This document shows positions 13,601 to 18,575 of a DNA stretch of 64,000 nucleotides, one piece after another. The first letter of the stretch is position 1; the number at the start of each line of letters is the position of its first letter. Source of the DNA: Sphingopyxis indica (GTDB lineage: Bacteria > Pseudomonadota > Alphaproteobacteria > Sphingomonadales > Sphingomonadaceae); NCBI RefSeq assembly GCF_900188185.1, contig NZ_FZPA01000005.1:1-64000 (forward strand), given 5' to 3'. A program made the position numbers and the translations under genes. The notes under the pieces are model-generated. The model had not been told where the DNA came from and made no database searches. It worked only from the letters and a program-made list of their open reading frames with translations.

Positions 13601-14063
13601 TGAGGATGGCCTTCTGCTCAGTCTGGTCGATCGAGACATTGGTACGGCCGTCCTCGCCCTGGCTCTGAACCGGGCCTTCGGCGCCGATCCACAGGCTGGG
13701 GTCCAGCTCGACGCCGTTCGCCACCTGCAATCCGCCTTCACCGAGGCCGTTGGGCACGTTGCTCTGCGCAGCCTGGGCGGCGGCGCGGGCGGCAGCCTGC
13801 GCGTCAAACATCTGCTGGCGCGTCTCGGCCGCGCGGCGGAACGCCTCGATCGCGCGGCGGCTCGCGCTGTTGGTTTCCGCCGCGCGCGCGGCCTGCTGCT
13901 GCGCGGCGCGGGCGGCGGCCGCAGCAGGGTCGACCCCGCCGCGCCCGTTCGCGATCCGCCCGCCCGAGCGGTCCTGGGCCGCGGCCACACCAGAAAGCAG
14001 GAGAGAACCGATCGACGCCCCGATCAGAAGTTTGGTGCGGAGCGAAGGGGCCTTGGCGGTCAT
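1665..14063 (-). CDS. Giant filamentous-haemagglutinin-family adhesin (TpsA) with DUF3739-like C-terminus
   Basis: The protein has 4132 residues. A signal peptide (about 1-29, cleavage near VAAAQ) is followed by an Ala/Gln/Arg-rich probable coiled coil (about 45-105). The two-partner-secretion haemagglutination-activity domain follows (about 108-330), with ILTWDSFNVGRETDLAFNQGG and an NQNGIIFGG motif that matches the TPS-domain NPNGI box with Q in place of P. The rest is beta-helix-type repeat sequence rich in G, N, D, S and T, with recurrent phrases such as GALVDVSG and GGTINL. The last 150 residues (GDVDLIAPLGVIDAGEAGIR, then NIQVEGEATGIP) look like the DUF3739 C-terminal region of this family. 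It is expected to be exported by Sec and moved across the outer membrane by the TpsB encoded at 20313-21920. The ATG has a GGAG Shine-Dalgarno. Confidence 0.92.
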   Translation of the reverse strand: MTAKAPSLRTKLLIGASIGSLLLSGVAAAQDRSGGRIANGRGGVDPAAAAARAAQQQAARAAETNSASRRAIEAFRRAAETRQQMFDAQAAARAAAQAAQSNVPNGLGEGGLQVANGVELDPSLWIGAEGPVQSQGEDGRTNVSIDQTEQKAILTWDSFNVGRETDLAFNQGGADWVALNRVTGASADPSQILGSIKAEGTVLILNQNGIIFGGASQVNVRNLVATTADITNDAFLESGIYSNLAGQNYVPSFTDAGGAVSVEAGAQISTNAPESVTAGGGYVLLMGTEVTNEGTITTPMGQTLLAAGDDFIVRQGYGTESNSSSTTRGNEVRGFIDEESTSGTVVNAGLIEAQQGDITLTGRTIRQDGVALATTSVNQRGTIHLLNSASDEQGSVTLGADSLTTVMPELESEDTALNSRRDALIEQSDDANARRHLDSVTGGFDNLSLLDDRLDLSRIEIVTGGNVLFEGGSQTRAQGGQIAVQAVGVDSPAEGAVNGRITVEDGALVDVSGVQGVALDMESNSILVNIQGNEMRDSPANRENDELRSQDVWIDVRDLVLLPDGTGGYEGDRWYTGGGFLEVGGHVGNMEHGIGEWTAVGGTIAFAAREVVAQEGAVFDVSGGSLDYQAGWVRSSRVLGSDGKLYDIGQLPAGVEVVGYGNAFTREHERWGAAYTEVYSHPLFSSRSYARWEDGYSVGRDAGRLILSAPTVLMEGEVVAEVVNGEWQTKARADGITDGYDVGAHTVAKAGSLIVGGNAALGSLGYTYDSDIQVGDFADLGGALGEGGLVSEDRTGTVWLDAGYLNDLALGGLELNTNTMIGIDSALTLADGGELVLRGADIGINADVTARSGSVLATNAVQLARYVETTPRAALIDGSSQIAVGEGVTLDMRGLWVNALEDGSDAGLLAHIDGGSVTLESTHLVSVGEGALVDVSSGAALLADRSFAGGTGGDVTLRTNMRVGATNEHGDANITLDGDILGYGAAGAGTLTIDSGGAVSIGGELLENNGTLGAGETAPVMLTLAEDVNFAAGDTILFDYSFVRSHVQPGETFGDAFVNFNARGVEDDFIPVAADWELPSPASSYIRVVYSDPSGATQVAQVFAGEANPPTIPAGSRISQMVVPLNALTDYTLPTDAFTSGVPRFNPVTVSYSAGETLPDDLTISEGTFLSPGQTFGRDVAVKETRQISTDLFDNGFAQYEINGQQGLVVTEGTQIAVERPVWRAADGMIDLPTGSDPMAALELWTPPLYMADVETGTLTQRGGASLSLRALHPDTDGFSGPIAIERDAEIRVDPGQTIDVRNGLRSMDIDGRLIAPGGTINLVNDASTSVGASNAVMLRVGENAVLDVSGDSFVTTDVQGRRFGLVRDGGRINLGSDERYRHPSTHLYEVSALAINIEEGAYLDLSGGEETLLDIYPGKSGVAVAGDGGTLAISSNNQIVLDGIVDARAGGQNAFGGTLDIMLEGTFASGETDAHPLRTVTIGAQRSTAEDASGHGRMVLGVDQIEAGGYDSLSIWSRDEIRFEGDVDLALGRSINLSHGIFSLSQDTLDASVNIAAPYIRFGGRGPLPVPPGSDSGSNSGYFPGLNDTNHVGSALLDPNSRFVAEADLIDIVDGATIFGGKSTRSTGISGSTDVELPGFASVDLISSGDMRFTDGGLVAQRELTLTAERLYPTTHAAGRIQVGVGPEGRRGEAEEDAVVRFRRYGSGELATPHSAFGKLFILAPKIEQGGALFAPLGQISFGVLGNSRMGSNFPSYLFRYPVSEVTLLSGSLTSLSAEGLVLPYGGTVDGIQYRYNGDEVEFDYIGAQRTEQQDRTDGGLIFGVSDFIAEEGAVIDVTGGGTLQGAGFRSGRGGSVDLRYTPLGNSNPYYGSAEGREVYAILPGYESGYAPVDPTFGDVPLGRQITIGDDVPGLPAGTYTLLPAEYALMPGAFRVELGAEVPFDAGRASTTAGIIRTTARMGTANSDVYDALPRDVMVMSGETLREHSDYNMTTMTEWAEAEMARYGNPRILNAFLPADVRPIGFDYGFSITNTDVENASFSFDGTLLNDAGEGGRGGMVNFYGAPIEVLGAEGEASSEHVTLRDSDLNALGADVMGLAINGVSDLGLGVSGNIVLRSGSELKAGTVLLGGTSGANQVVIEDDASIDTRGLGEAGWTLENGFQLGFRGSGNSLVAVSNDTLSFGQALGDGSISIADGASLQSDGSVVLVGPGGVELGDIRLTAGDLLLVVEDINIGEETALADAAAAGVLSPGWQLSQTILDGLLRPSEGEGFGNLRLQASNSINFIGDVTLDTFDPATGESSASMSLISPAIYGLGDEGDTATIRTDRLTLAGLIYGEYVNTSVTNWFVAEPGPVIPEGAGTGAGAFRVDAREVLFGDGEGAFLNPATNLERPQLMLGFEDVEFAASERITSNYTGSLSVYREQIGEDAFSGGNLTLTTALLTGEAGSNMAYNAGGDLLVHRPDNAGDVDLTDQDFGAQIRLSGGTVDIAGTIAAPSGLLEVRSQGDLTLADGAVIDLSGRPVEFFEEVRHGFGGDLVLTSLGGSILQSADSTIDVSADYSDSGSITAIANEGRVDLAGTLIAGHTPAEGDEDSADYRGGSVDVRAGEIVDFVGLNQRLNASGFDYLRRFETGAGDLTIGSEVQAQHISVTANGGDLTVNGTLRGGDRYAGSIRLSARDDLIVSDGAVLDASGEELRLDSDGGAIEGANRALIDLTSSEGRLVLGDGVAMDVGAGGEALGTIDLNARRLGGARGNDVAVDTGSGLTVDGAKRVAVNGFWRYDDAPADPEDAEGQVIDQAYLDRLHGDSTAFVDGALANGALQSRLAGLRQATGGALQVRPGIEIVSASEDGNLRVADDLDFSGYRYGPDVDPAVRGSGFAGVVSLRAGGDLIVNGNINDGFGLPLVTPDDEVQVDYDPGSGIVDSRGQLLQDFVLPEELQLRPGWSLGNIYRYGGELPFDITTTGNTRVNSGSTVVLDVTITLRDPIFRNVELTADMILPYPVEDTATGIMYSGTVPAGTTIGQMSVPVGTVMKAGSYVPATIYIENLTIPAGTDLTGIFAGGVAEADTAITLPAGTILPQYLQTAGFGGETLQQTIWTTAPMLASGSESWNMRMVAGANLTSADYRAVRQDGVGDMILDNPFSVITAYDPDQQYEGVSVIRTGTGDLDLIAARDYRQDSRFGIYTAGTWIDTEATRPGGALNQPRATFADGSVLGSDFAEYEEAVAGYQPWFTTGGGHVSVDVGRDMFGHMSGQQLGTQNRSNHAVGDWLWHQGAPELGQQTAWWINFGTYARQMDDRAGRPGARYLPTFDGIGTLGGGNLTVSAGRDFGAYEYVTNTAYRGALALAVGSSGWVDADGTIHRTGGGDLSLNVGRQINPVQASNGAIDSYLPGTLTNLRGDIDVTAGSIGQVWKTFEVNNMESDRDPRPDSYSQFNDTDGYGALTIFPGDGVATLNSRGDMVATVFDPGLQTTPALVGAEVDGQIGATQSWFTQFTNSTRVNMFSAGGDLVVGAENFGGYQGPAHLSAIAAGGSLYGVGRVAGGDSIDLMPSDDGTSEFLASDTIYYLWVRTSGAPQSALATPRNPAWGVLPENQMGDPILTNVSGNYTYGDLFAHGADTAVARTQKVDPVLIYARDGDIINANFGTLLTDRTTQELSYFSGYPAYIRAGRDIVGLGSGTPSFSGSGSLFLHSFADDISIIDAGRDLIWINAMVAGPGTIELNAGRSFYQDDKGVLRSLGRIGSDASSAPTGGADIAVTVGAGVEGPNFAAVRDAYLDPANLADPERPLADQDGMVAKVYTEELVEWLEGRYPADAEQFGSDEEALAYFDALAPEHQRIFLRDIYYEELRIGGREYSGKIESGRRGSYLRGRQMVETLFPGIDSEEGTSPYEGEFVQFSTGRTAGMIRTEFGGDIQMLAPGGGVTLGLDAIRPENGDNGILTQGTGNVQIYSQGDIALGLSRIFTTFGGDIFGWSAAGDINAGRGANTTVLYTPPRRVYDDIGNVALSPQVPSTGAGIATLAPLPEIPSGDVDLIAPLGVIDAGEAGIRVSGDINLAALQVLNAANIQVEGEATGIPVVAAVNTGALTAASSASSAVAAQAADLAERSRPQPMRDIPSIITSRFLGFGE

Positions 14064-14253
14064 GAATGATACTCCATCATCTTCGGGGCCGCGAGAGGTG
14101 CGGCCGCATTCTGTTCAAACGGGGTGACGGCGACCGGAATCGCGGCGTCGGGAAAGGGACAAGCGAAGCGGCCGAGCCGCGGCGGCGCCGTCGAGCGCGC
14201 GCGGCATTCGGTTTGCTCGCGAAGGAATTCGGAGAGAGGGCTCCGCCTGGATT

Positions 14254-14754
14254 TCATGGCCGGAACCCTCCGCGCGGCATCGGCGCCGGACGGTTCGGCC
14301 GCTGCGGATGAACCGAGTTGCCGAGCGCATTGCCCATACGCAGCCGGGTCGCGGTCTGGTTGGCGACGCCGGTCTGCACATCGGGCGAGGTCGCATCGAT
14401 GACGGGCGTCTCGATCGCCGAGCGCGCTTGCGCCTGCGCGATGCGTGCCGCCGCCTCGAGCCGCTGGCTCGCGCAGTCGAGATGGCCGGCACGATAGCCG
14501 CCGACATCCACTTGGACACAAGGTTGCGGCGTCGTGTCGCCCCCAATCCGCACCGGGTCTTGGATCTCTGCCGTGGCGGCATCGGAAGTCTCGTCAGGCG
14601 CGGACCGTTCGGACGGGGTTTCCTGCGCCCAGGCGCCGCTGCCGCCCAGGGACAGCGTTACCAGTGCTAGCAGGCCGGAGCGGGCAGCTTGCGGGAGTTT
14701 TACAAGCCCCGCACCGGCCTGCCGCTTTGCCGCCTGGCAAAGCGTGACGAACAT
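14254..14754 (-). CDS. Small secreted protein of unknown function, in the adhesin locus
   Basis: The call is a 166-residue protein starting at the ATG at 14754; a GTG about 17 codons further in is an alternative start. A positively charged N-terminus and the hydrophobic segment SGLLALVTLSLGGSGAWAQ form a convincing signal peptide. The mature part is acidic and then has a CVQVDVGGYRAGHLDC segment with two cysteines that could pair, an Ala/Gln-rich helix, and a C-terminal RMGNALGNSVHPQRP motif followed by a Pro/Arg tail. The frame stays open upstream to 15219, but that part is low-quality Arg-rich sequence and is not included. It sits between the porin and the adhesin TpsA. I do not recognise a named family; an accessory periplasmic or outer-membrane-associated factor for the adhesin is a guess from context. 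Confidence 0.6.
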   Translation of the reverse strand: MFVTLCQAAKRQAGAGLVKLPQAARSGLLALVTLSLGGSGAWAQETPSERSAPDETSDAATAEIQDPVRIGGDTTPQPCVQVDVGGYRAGHLDCASQRLEAAARIAQAQARSAIETPVIDATSPDVQTGVANQTATRLRMGNALGNSVHPQRPNRPAPMPRGGFRP

Positions 14755-15224
14755 CTGTCCGATAGAAACTGACTCGTTCAGCCAAGCCAAAAGGTCGCGG
14801 GTGCGTGCAAAGGGGAAGCGCGCACCCGCGCAGGCCAGTGGAGGCTTGGCGGCAGAACCGCATGCATCGGCGGCATGCCGGTGCTCCTCTGCTCGCGGCA
14901 AGGAGCCTTGCATCGTCGCGGCGGGCCGCACGGTCTGGCGGCCGGGCAGGCCGGCTCGGGCGCGAGGGTCGCGTTCCGCGCACGAACCGGCCTGCCATGC
15001 GGTCCGTCCGGGAAGGGCATCACGGAGCGGACCGGTTCCGGTTCGGCCAGGCCGGAACCGAAGGCTAGAGATATTCTGCAAATATTGCGACGCCCACGCT
15101 CCCATGGCGACCCGGCTCCGCCCAATGAGGGGGACGGACGGAGCCGGGCCACGACGCCTGTCCGCGCGGGCATGTCCGCGCAGACGGGCCGAGAGGATAA
15201 GGAGCGTCGCGGTCGACATCGGCC
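14755..15224. other. 470-base gap between porin and small secreted gene, with one strong hairpin
   Basis: No convincing gene lies here. The open frame crossing it on the minus strand is an Arg/Pro-rich extension of the next gene and looks non-coding. A 10-base-pair perfect stem is formed by CCCGGCTCCG at 15111-15120 and its complement at 15139-15148, about 75-115 bases past the porin stop. It has no run of T, so it is either a weak or factor-assisted terminator for the porin transcript or an RNA-processing structure. The promoter for the small secreted gene and TpsA could also lie here, but I could not pick out clear boxes. Confidence 0.4.
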
Positions 15225-17012
15225 TCAGAACCGCGTCAGCAGATCGACGAAGCCGCGATCGACCGAGAACGGCGCATCGGCGATTTCCTCGGCCGACATC
15301 CAGCGTGCGCCGAACAGGAGATTGGGCGCGATCGCGTAATTGCCGCCGATCTGCCAGCCCTTGGCGTTAGTCCCGCCGATGTGGAAATCGCTGTCCGCAA
15401 AGGCGTCGAGCACCGCATCGGATTCCAGATGGCGGTAGCTCAGCCAGGCGTTCCAATCGCCCGCGCGTGCCCCGGTGACATTGCCCTGGCCGGCATCGAG
15501 CGCCGACCCGATCGCAAGCCGGACGTGCCAGCCGGTATCGCCGCCCGCATAGGGGCCGTCCACCGTGATGGTGCCATTGGCGTTGTCGGGATCGGGGATG
15601 GTGATCTGCGGACCGAGATTGTTGACCGCGCGCGCCGTCAGCACGTCGCGGTCCCAGCCCAGATTCTTGACGAAGTCGCCTTCGAGCCGGACGCCGAAGC
15701 GGTCCGACGGCCGATATTCGAGCGCGCCGTGGATGTTGAGGATCTCGAACTTCGACGCCAGCCCGAAATACTGGTTCTCGGGCAGCAGTGTGGGATCGGG
15801 CGCGCCCTCATAGATAACATCGCGGATCGGGAACATGGTGTTGCCGAACTGCTGGAAGGCCGGGCGCGAGGCGTCGGTCGAGCAGGTCAGCTCATACCAG
15901 TAGCAGGGGTTCGAGACCTGTCCCTCGACATTGTCGAAGTGGAAATAGCCGCCCGCAAGGCGAAGATTGATCTCGTTGGTGGGGCGGAATTCGAAGCCGG
16001 CCTGGGCCGCGAACAGATATTTGTCCTGGCTTTCATAAGGGCCGCCCGTCCCTTCGGGCGCATTGCGCGAGCCGAAGTTGAGATCGGTGTTGAACACCGG
16101 GAAAGCGCCCGCCGTGCCGAACAGCGCGAAGCTGTCGCCGACATTGCCGCGTCCCGACACGGCGATGCCGTCGAAGTTCATGTCTTGGTCGAACAATAGC
16201 TCGGAGGTCCAGAAGGGATTGCTGAACCGGCCGATGTCGATCGCCGTGCTTTCGGTCGGGGTCAGTTGGATCGATGCGCGGTCGAGCCAGATTTCATAAC
16301 CGCCGCCGCCGAAGGTTCCCATCGTCTGATTGGTCGAGACGGGTGAGCGCTCATTGCCGGTCGCGATACGCACATCGGCCGAGACCCAATCGGCGATCTG
16401 CGCCTTGAGGCCGAGCCGCGCGCGGAGCTGGAAGCGATTGCGATCCTCAAGCGTGTTGAGGAAGGGCGGCGGGATGTATGCGGGATCGGAATCGTTGATG
16501 TTCTGCGGATCGCCGCGATTGATCGCACCGAAATCCTCGAAGATGTCGGCATTGCCGTCATCCATGAAAATGCCCTCGTAGCGGGCGCGAACATCACCAT
16601 AGAGCGAGATGCGCCGGGTCCATTCCGGCGTCTCGCCGGGGCGCGACCAGCCTTCGGCCTGGGCCTGTTGTCCCAGTTCCTCGCGCAGCTCTTCCTTGAT
16701 CTGATCGCGCACCACTTGCGGCACATAAGGAATGGTCTGGGTGCCATCGGCCGCGACGCCGCCGGGCGGGACCGGCGGCTGCGACGGAGCCTGCGCCTGT
16801 TGCGGCGCCGGCTCGACCACTTCGGCCTGGCTGATGATCGTATCGGCGTCATCCTGACTGATCACGCCGCGCGCGACGAGCAGTTCGAGGATCTTCTCGC
16901 CGTCGACACGGCGTTCCTGTGCCGCCGCGGGCGAAGCGATCAGCACGGCGCCGGACGCGCAGGCCATCAGCATGGCCTTGAGCCGACTGGACGATTTGGA
17001 AAGGCGGTTCAT
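15225..17012 (-). CDS. Putative outer-membrane porin with helical N-terminal segment
   Basis: The protein is 595 residues when started at the ATG at 17012, which has a strong AAGGGGAT Shine-Dalgarno; an upstream in-frame start at 17057 adds 15 residues and lacks such support. It has a signal peptide ending SPAAAQ, then a short region (KILELLVARGVISQDDADTI) typical of the putative-porin family, a Pro/Gln linker, and a coiled-coil-like EELREELGQQ segment. A long beta-barrel follows with alternating aromatic residues, Asp/Asn-rich loops and a final phenylalanine (LLTRF), the usual C-terminal signal for outer-membrane insertion by BAM. In this locus it may supply outer-membrane passage for small solutes, or a surface partner of the TonB motor; neither is shown. 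It lies 82 bases after the TonB gene. Confidence 0.8.
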   Translation of the reverse strand: MNRLSKSSSRLKAMLMACASGAVLIASPAAAQERRVDGEKILELLVARGVISQDDADTIISQAEVVEPAPQQAQAPSQPPVPPGGVAADGTQTIPYVPQVVRDQIKEELREELGQQAQAEGWSRPGETPEWTRRISLYGDVRARYEGIFMDDGNADIFEDFGAINRGDPQNINDSDPAYIPPPFLNTLEDRNRFQLRARLGLKAQIADWVSADVRIATGNERSPVSTNQTMGTFGGGGYEIWLDRASIQLTPTESTAIDIGRFSNPFWTSELLFDQDMNFDGIAVSGRGNVGDSFALFGTAGAFPVFNTDLNFGSRNAPEGTGGPYESQDKYLFAAQAGFEFRPTNEINLRLAGGYFHFDNVEGQVSNPCYWYELTCSTDASRPAFQQFGNTMFPIRDVIYEGAPDPTLLPENQYFGLASKFEILNIHGALEYRPSDRFGVRLEGDFVKNLGWDRDVLTARAVNNLGPQITIPDPDNANGTITVDGPYAGGDTGWHVRLAIGSALDAGQGNVTGARAGDWNAWLSYRHLESDAVLDAFADSDFHIGGTNAKGWQIGGNYAIAPNLLFGARWMSAEEIADAPFSVDRGFVDLLTRF

Positions 17013-17094
17013 GATTATCCCCTTCGAGAGTGTGGTCGCTGGGTGCTGAGCGGACATGCATCAGGCTCCCGGCGTTGTTTGTGGGTCGCGTCGC

Positions 17095-17802
17095 TCATGC
17101 TCCGCTCCGGGCGTTGAGTTCGATCCGCATCACCGGCAGGCCGGCGGGCGGACGCTGAGAGAGTTGCAGGCCGGTCAGCACTTCGCGCAGCCGCCGGTTG
17201 CGGCGGTCATCGCCGCCGCCGATGACGCGGACATTGGTGATGCGCCCATCAGGACCGACAGTGACCGCGAGCTGGACGCTATAGCGGCCGCGTGACAGAT
17301 CGCGGTCGGACTGGGCCGCCTGGCGAATGCCGTTGAGCGCCACAGTAGCGTAGGCTGCGAAGGCATCGCCGCCGCCGCCGGGCCGTCCACCGATCCGCGT
17401 GCCGCCACCATCGCCTGCCGCAAGGCCGTAGTTCGACGGACCGGCACCCTCGCGTGCTGTCAGCGCATTGTCGCCCGGCGTCGGATCGCTGCTCGCCTCG
17501 GGCGGCGGCGTATCCATCGGCTGCTCGATCGGCGGGGCCACGGTCGGTTCGGGTGGCTGCTCGACCTGCTGCGGCTCGGGCGGCGGTGGAGGGGGCGGCG
17601 GAGGCGGCAGAACCACCGTCGTCGTCTTCCTCTCATTGGGCCGCTCGGTGATCGTCTCGCTCGGCCAGAAGCTCCAGACCAGAACCAGGACGAGGCCGAC
17701 CCCTACTACGACCAGAATACGGCCGAAGGTGAGCGGAGACTGCCTGCGGCCCCGATCAGGCCCATTGGGTCCGCCGGGAGCAATCAGCGCGCTAGTGGCC
17801 AT
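17095..17802 (-). CDS. TonB-like energy-transducing protein
   Basis: The protein has 235 residues: a cytoplasmic N-terminus, one transmembrane anchor (about 29-46), a polyproline run and Pro/Glu-rich spacer (about 66-115) able to span the periplasm, a Gly-rich linker, and a TonB-type C-terminal domain (about 140-232). In that domain RYSVQLAVTVGPDGRITNVRVIGG is the recognisable strand-turn-strand. TonB proteins transmit energy from the ExbB/ExbD proton channel to outer-membrane partners. The start ATG has GGAGG upstream and overlaps the end of the small membrane-protein gene by 11 bases. ExbD and an ExbB fusion are encoded immediately upstream, so this is a self-contained motor. No TonB-dependent receptor is encoded in the visible locus, so its outer-membrane partner is unknown. 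Confidence 0.85.
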   Translation of the reverse strand: MATSALIAPGGPNGPDRGRRQSPLTFGRILVVVGVGLVLVLVWSFWPSETITERPNERKTTTVVLPPPPPPPPPPEPQQVEQPPEPTVAPPIEQPMDTPPPEASSDPTPGDNALTAREGAGPSNYGLAAGDGGGTRIGGRPGGGGDAFAAYATVALNGIRQAAQSDRDLSRGRYSVQLAVTVGPDGRITNVRVIGGGDDRRNRRLREVLTGLQLSQRPPAGLPVMRIELNARSGA

Positions 17803-18118
17803 GATCGCCTCCCTTGCCGAGAGTTCGAGGCCCGGTGCTCGGCATCGCCATCCAGGAGATTGCGAGCCGCACCGGCAGCGCCTCCACTTCGGGGGCTGGT
17901 TGAGCTGATCTCGCCGAGTTCTCGGTTATCCGCCCGGACGGCGTTTCCCGCGACGATTGCCACCACGCCAGCAGCACGGCGATCAGGAGAACGCATAGCG
18001 CGAGGAGCAGCATTAACCGCCAGGGGCTGCGCCGCCTGTGATAGCTGGAGCGCGTAATGCGCACTACCGGCCGCCTGTCTCTTGCTCGGTCGAGAAGGCG
18101 CAAGATGCGAAGTCGCAT
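17792..18118 (-). CDS. Small single-pass membrane protein in the ExbD-TonB operon
   Basis: The 108-residue protein has a very Arg-rich cytoplasmic N-terminus (about 1-33), a single hydrophobic segment LMLLLALCVLLIAVLLAWW (about 35-53), and a short periplasmic tail. A GGGGAGAGG Shine-Dalgarno lies upstream of the ATG, 18 bases after the ExbD stop, and the 3' end overlaps the TonB start by 11 bases, so it is almost certainly translated with them. It resembles no family I can name. Position and topology suggest an accessory subunit or regulator of the ExbB-ExbD-TonB complex. Confidence 0.6.
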   Translation of the reverse strand: MRLRILRLLDRARDRRPVVRITRSSYHRRRSPWRLMLLLALCVLLIAVLLAWWQSSRETPSGRITENSARSAQPAPEVEALPVRLAISWMAMPSTGPRTLGKGGDHGH

Positions 18119-18136
18119 GGATCATCACCTCTCCCC

Positions 18137-18550
18137 TCAGGCTCCGCCCGGCGGGCGCGTGGAGGCCATGCCGAGGCTGGGCACCCCGACCTTCGAGCAG
18201 ATGTCGAGCACCTGCATGATGCGATCGTATTGCACCGCACGGTCGCCGCGCAGGATCACCGCGAGGTCAGGCGTGGTGGCAATGCTGCGCCGCAGTTCAC
18301 TCTCCAGTTCGGAGAGCGAGACCGGAATGGCGTCGATCGACACCGTCCCGTCATTGCTGACCGCGATCACCCGCGACTTCTGCGCTTCGAGCACCTGGGC
18401 CGAGGAGGCGGTGGGAAGATCGACCCTGATCCCCTGAACCGCCGCCGTGGTCATCAGGATGAAGATGATGAGAAGCACCAGCACCACGTCCACGAACGGG
18501 GTGATGTTGATCTCGTTGTAGGGCTTCTTGCCCCCGACCTGCATAGCCAT
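18137..18550 (-). CDS. ExbD/TolR family biopolymer transport protein
   Basis: The 137-residue protein has the standard ExbD layout: a short cytoplasmic N-terminus, one transmembrane helix beginning NITPFVDVVLVLLIIFILM (about 15-38) with the essential proton-carrying Asp at residue 21, and a periplasmic domain (about 50-130) with VISNDGTVSI-like strand patterns. With ExbB it forms the proton-driven motor of the inner membrane. The start has AGGAGG seven bases upstream. It lies 25 bases after the ExbB-fusion gene and 18 bases before the small membrane protein. It is of normal length with no missing key residue. Confidence 0.92.
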   Translation of the reverse strand: MAMQVGGKKPYNEINITPFVDVVLVLLIIFILMTTAAVQGIRVDLPTASSAQVLEAQKSRVIAVSNDGTVSIDAIPVSLSELESELRRSIATTPDLAVILRGDRAVQYDRIMQVLDICSKVGVPSLGMASTRPPGGA

Positions 18551-18575
18551 GGCTCAGCCTCCTATTCTTGAAGGC

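Noticed and set aside
8874..14069. Long plus-strand open frames (up to 794 codons) opposite the giant TpsA
   Set aside because: They are antisense shadows of high-GC coding sequence: Arg/Ala/Gly/Asp-rich, no domains, no ribosome sites, and frame-locked to the real gene.
14755..15219. Upstream in-frame extension of the small secreted protein
   Set aside because: The extra 155 residues are Arg/Pro-rich and precede a good signal peptide; a hairpin lies within it.
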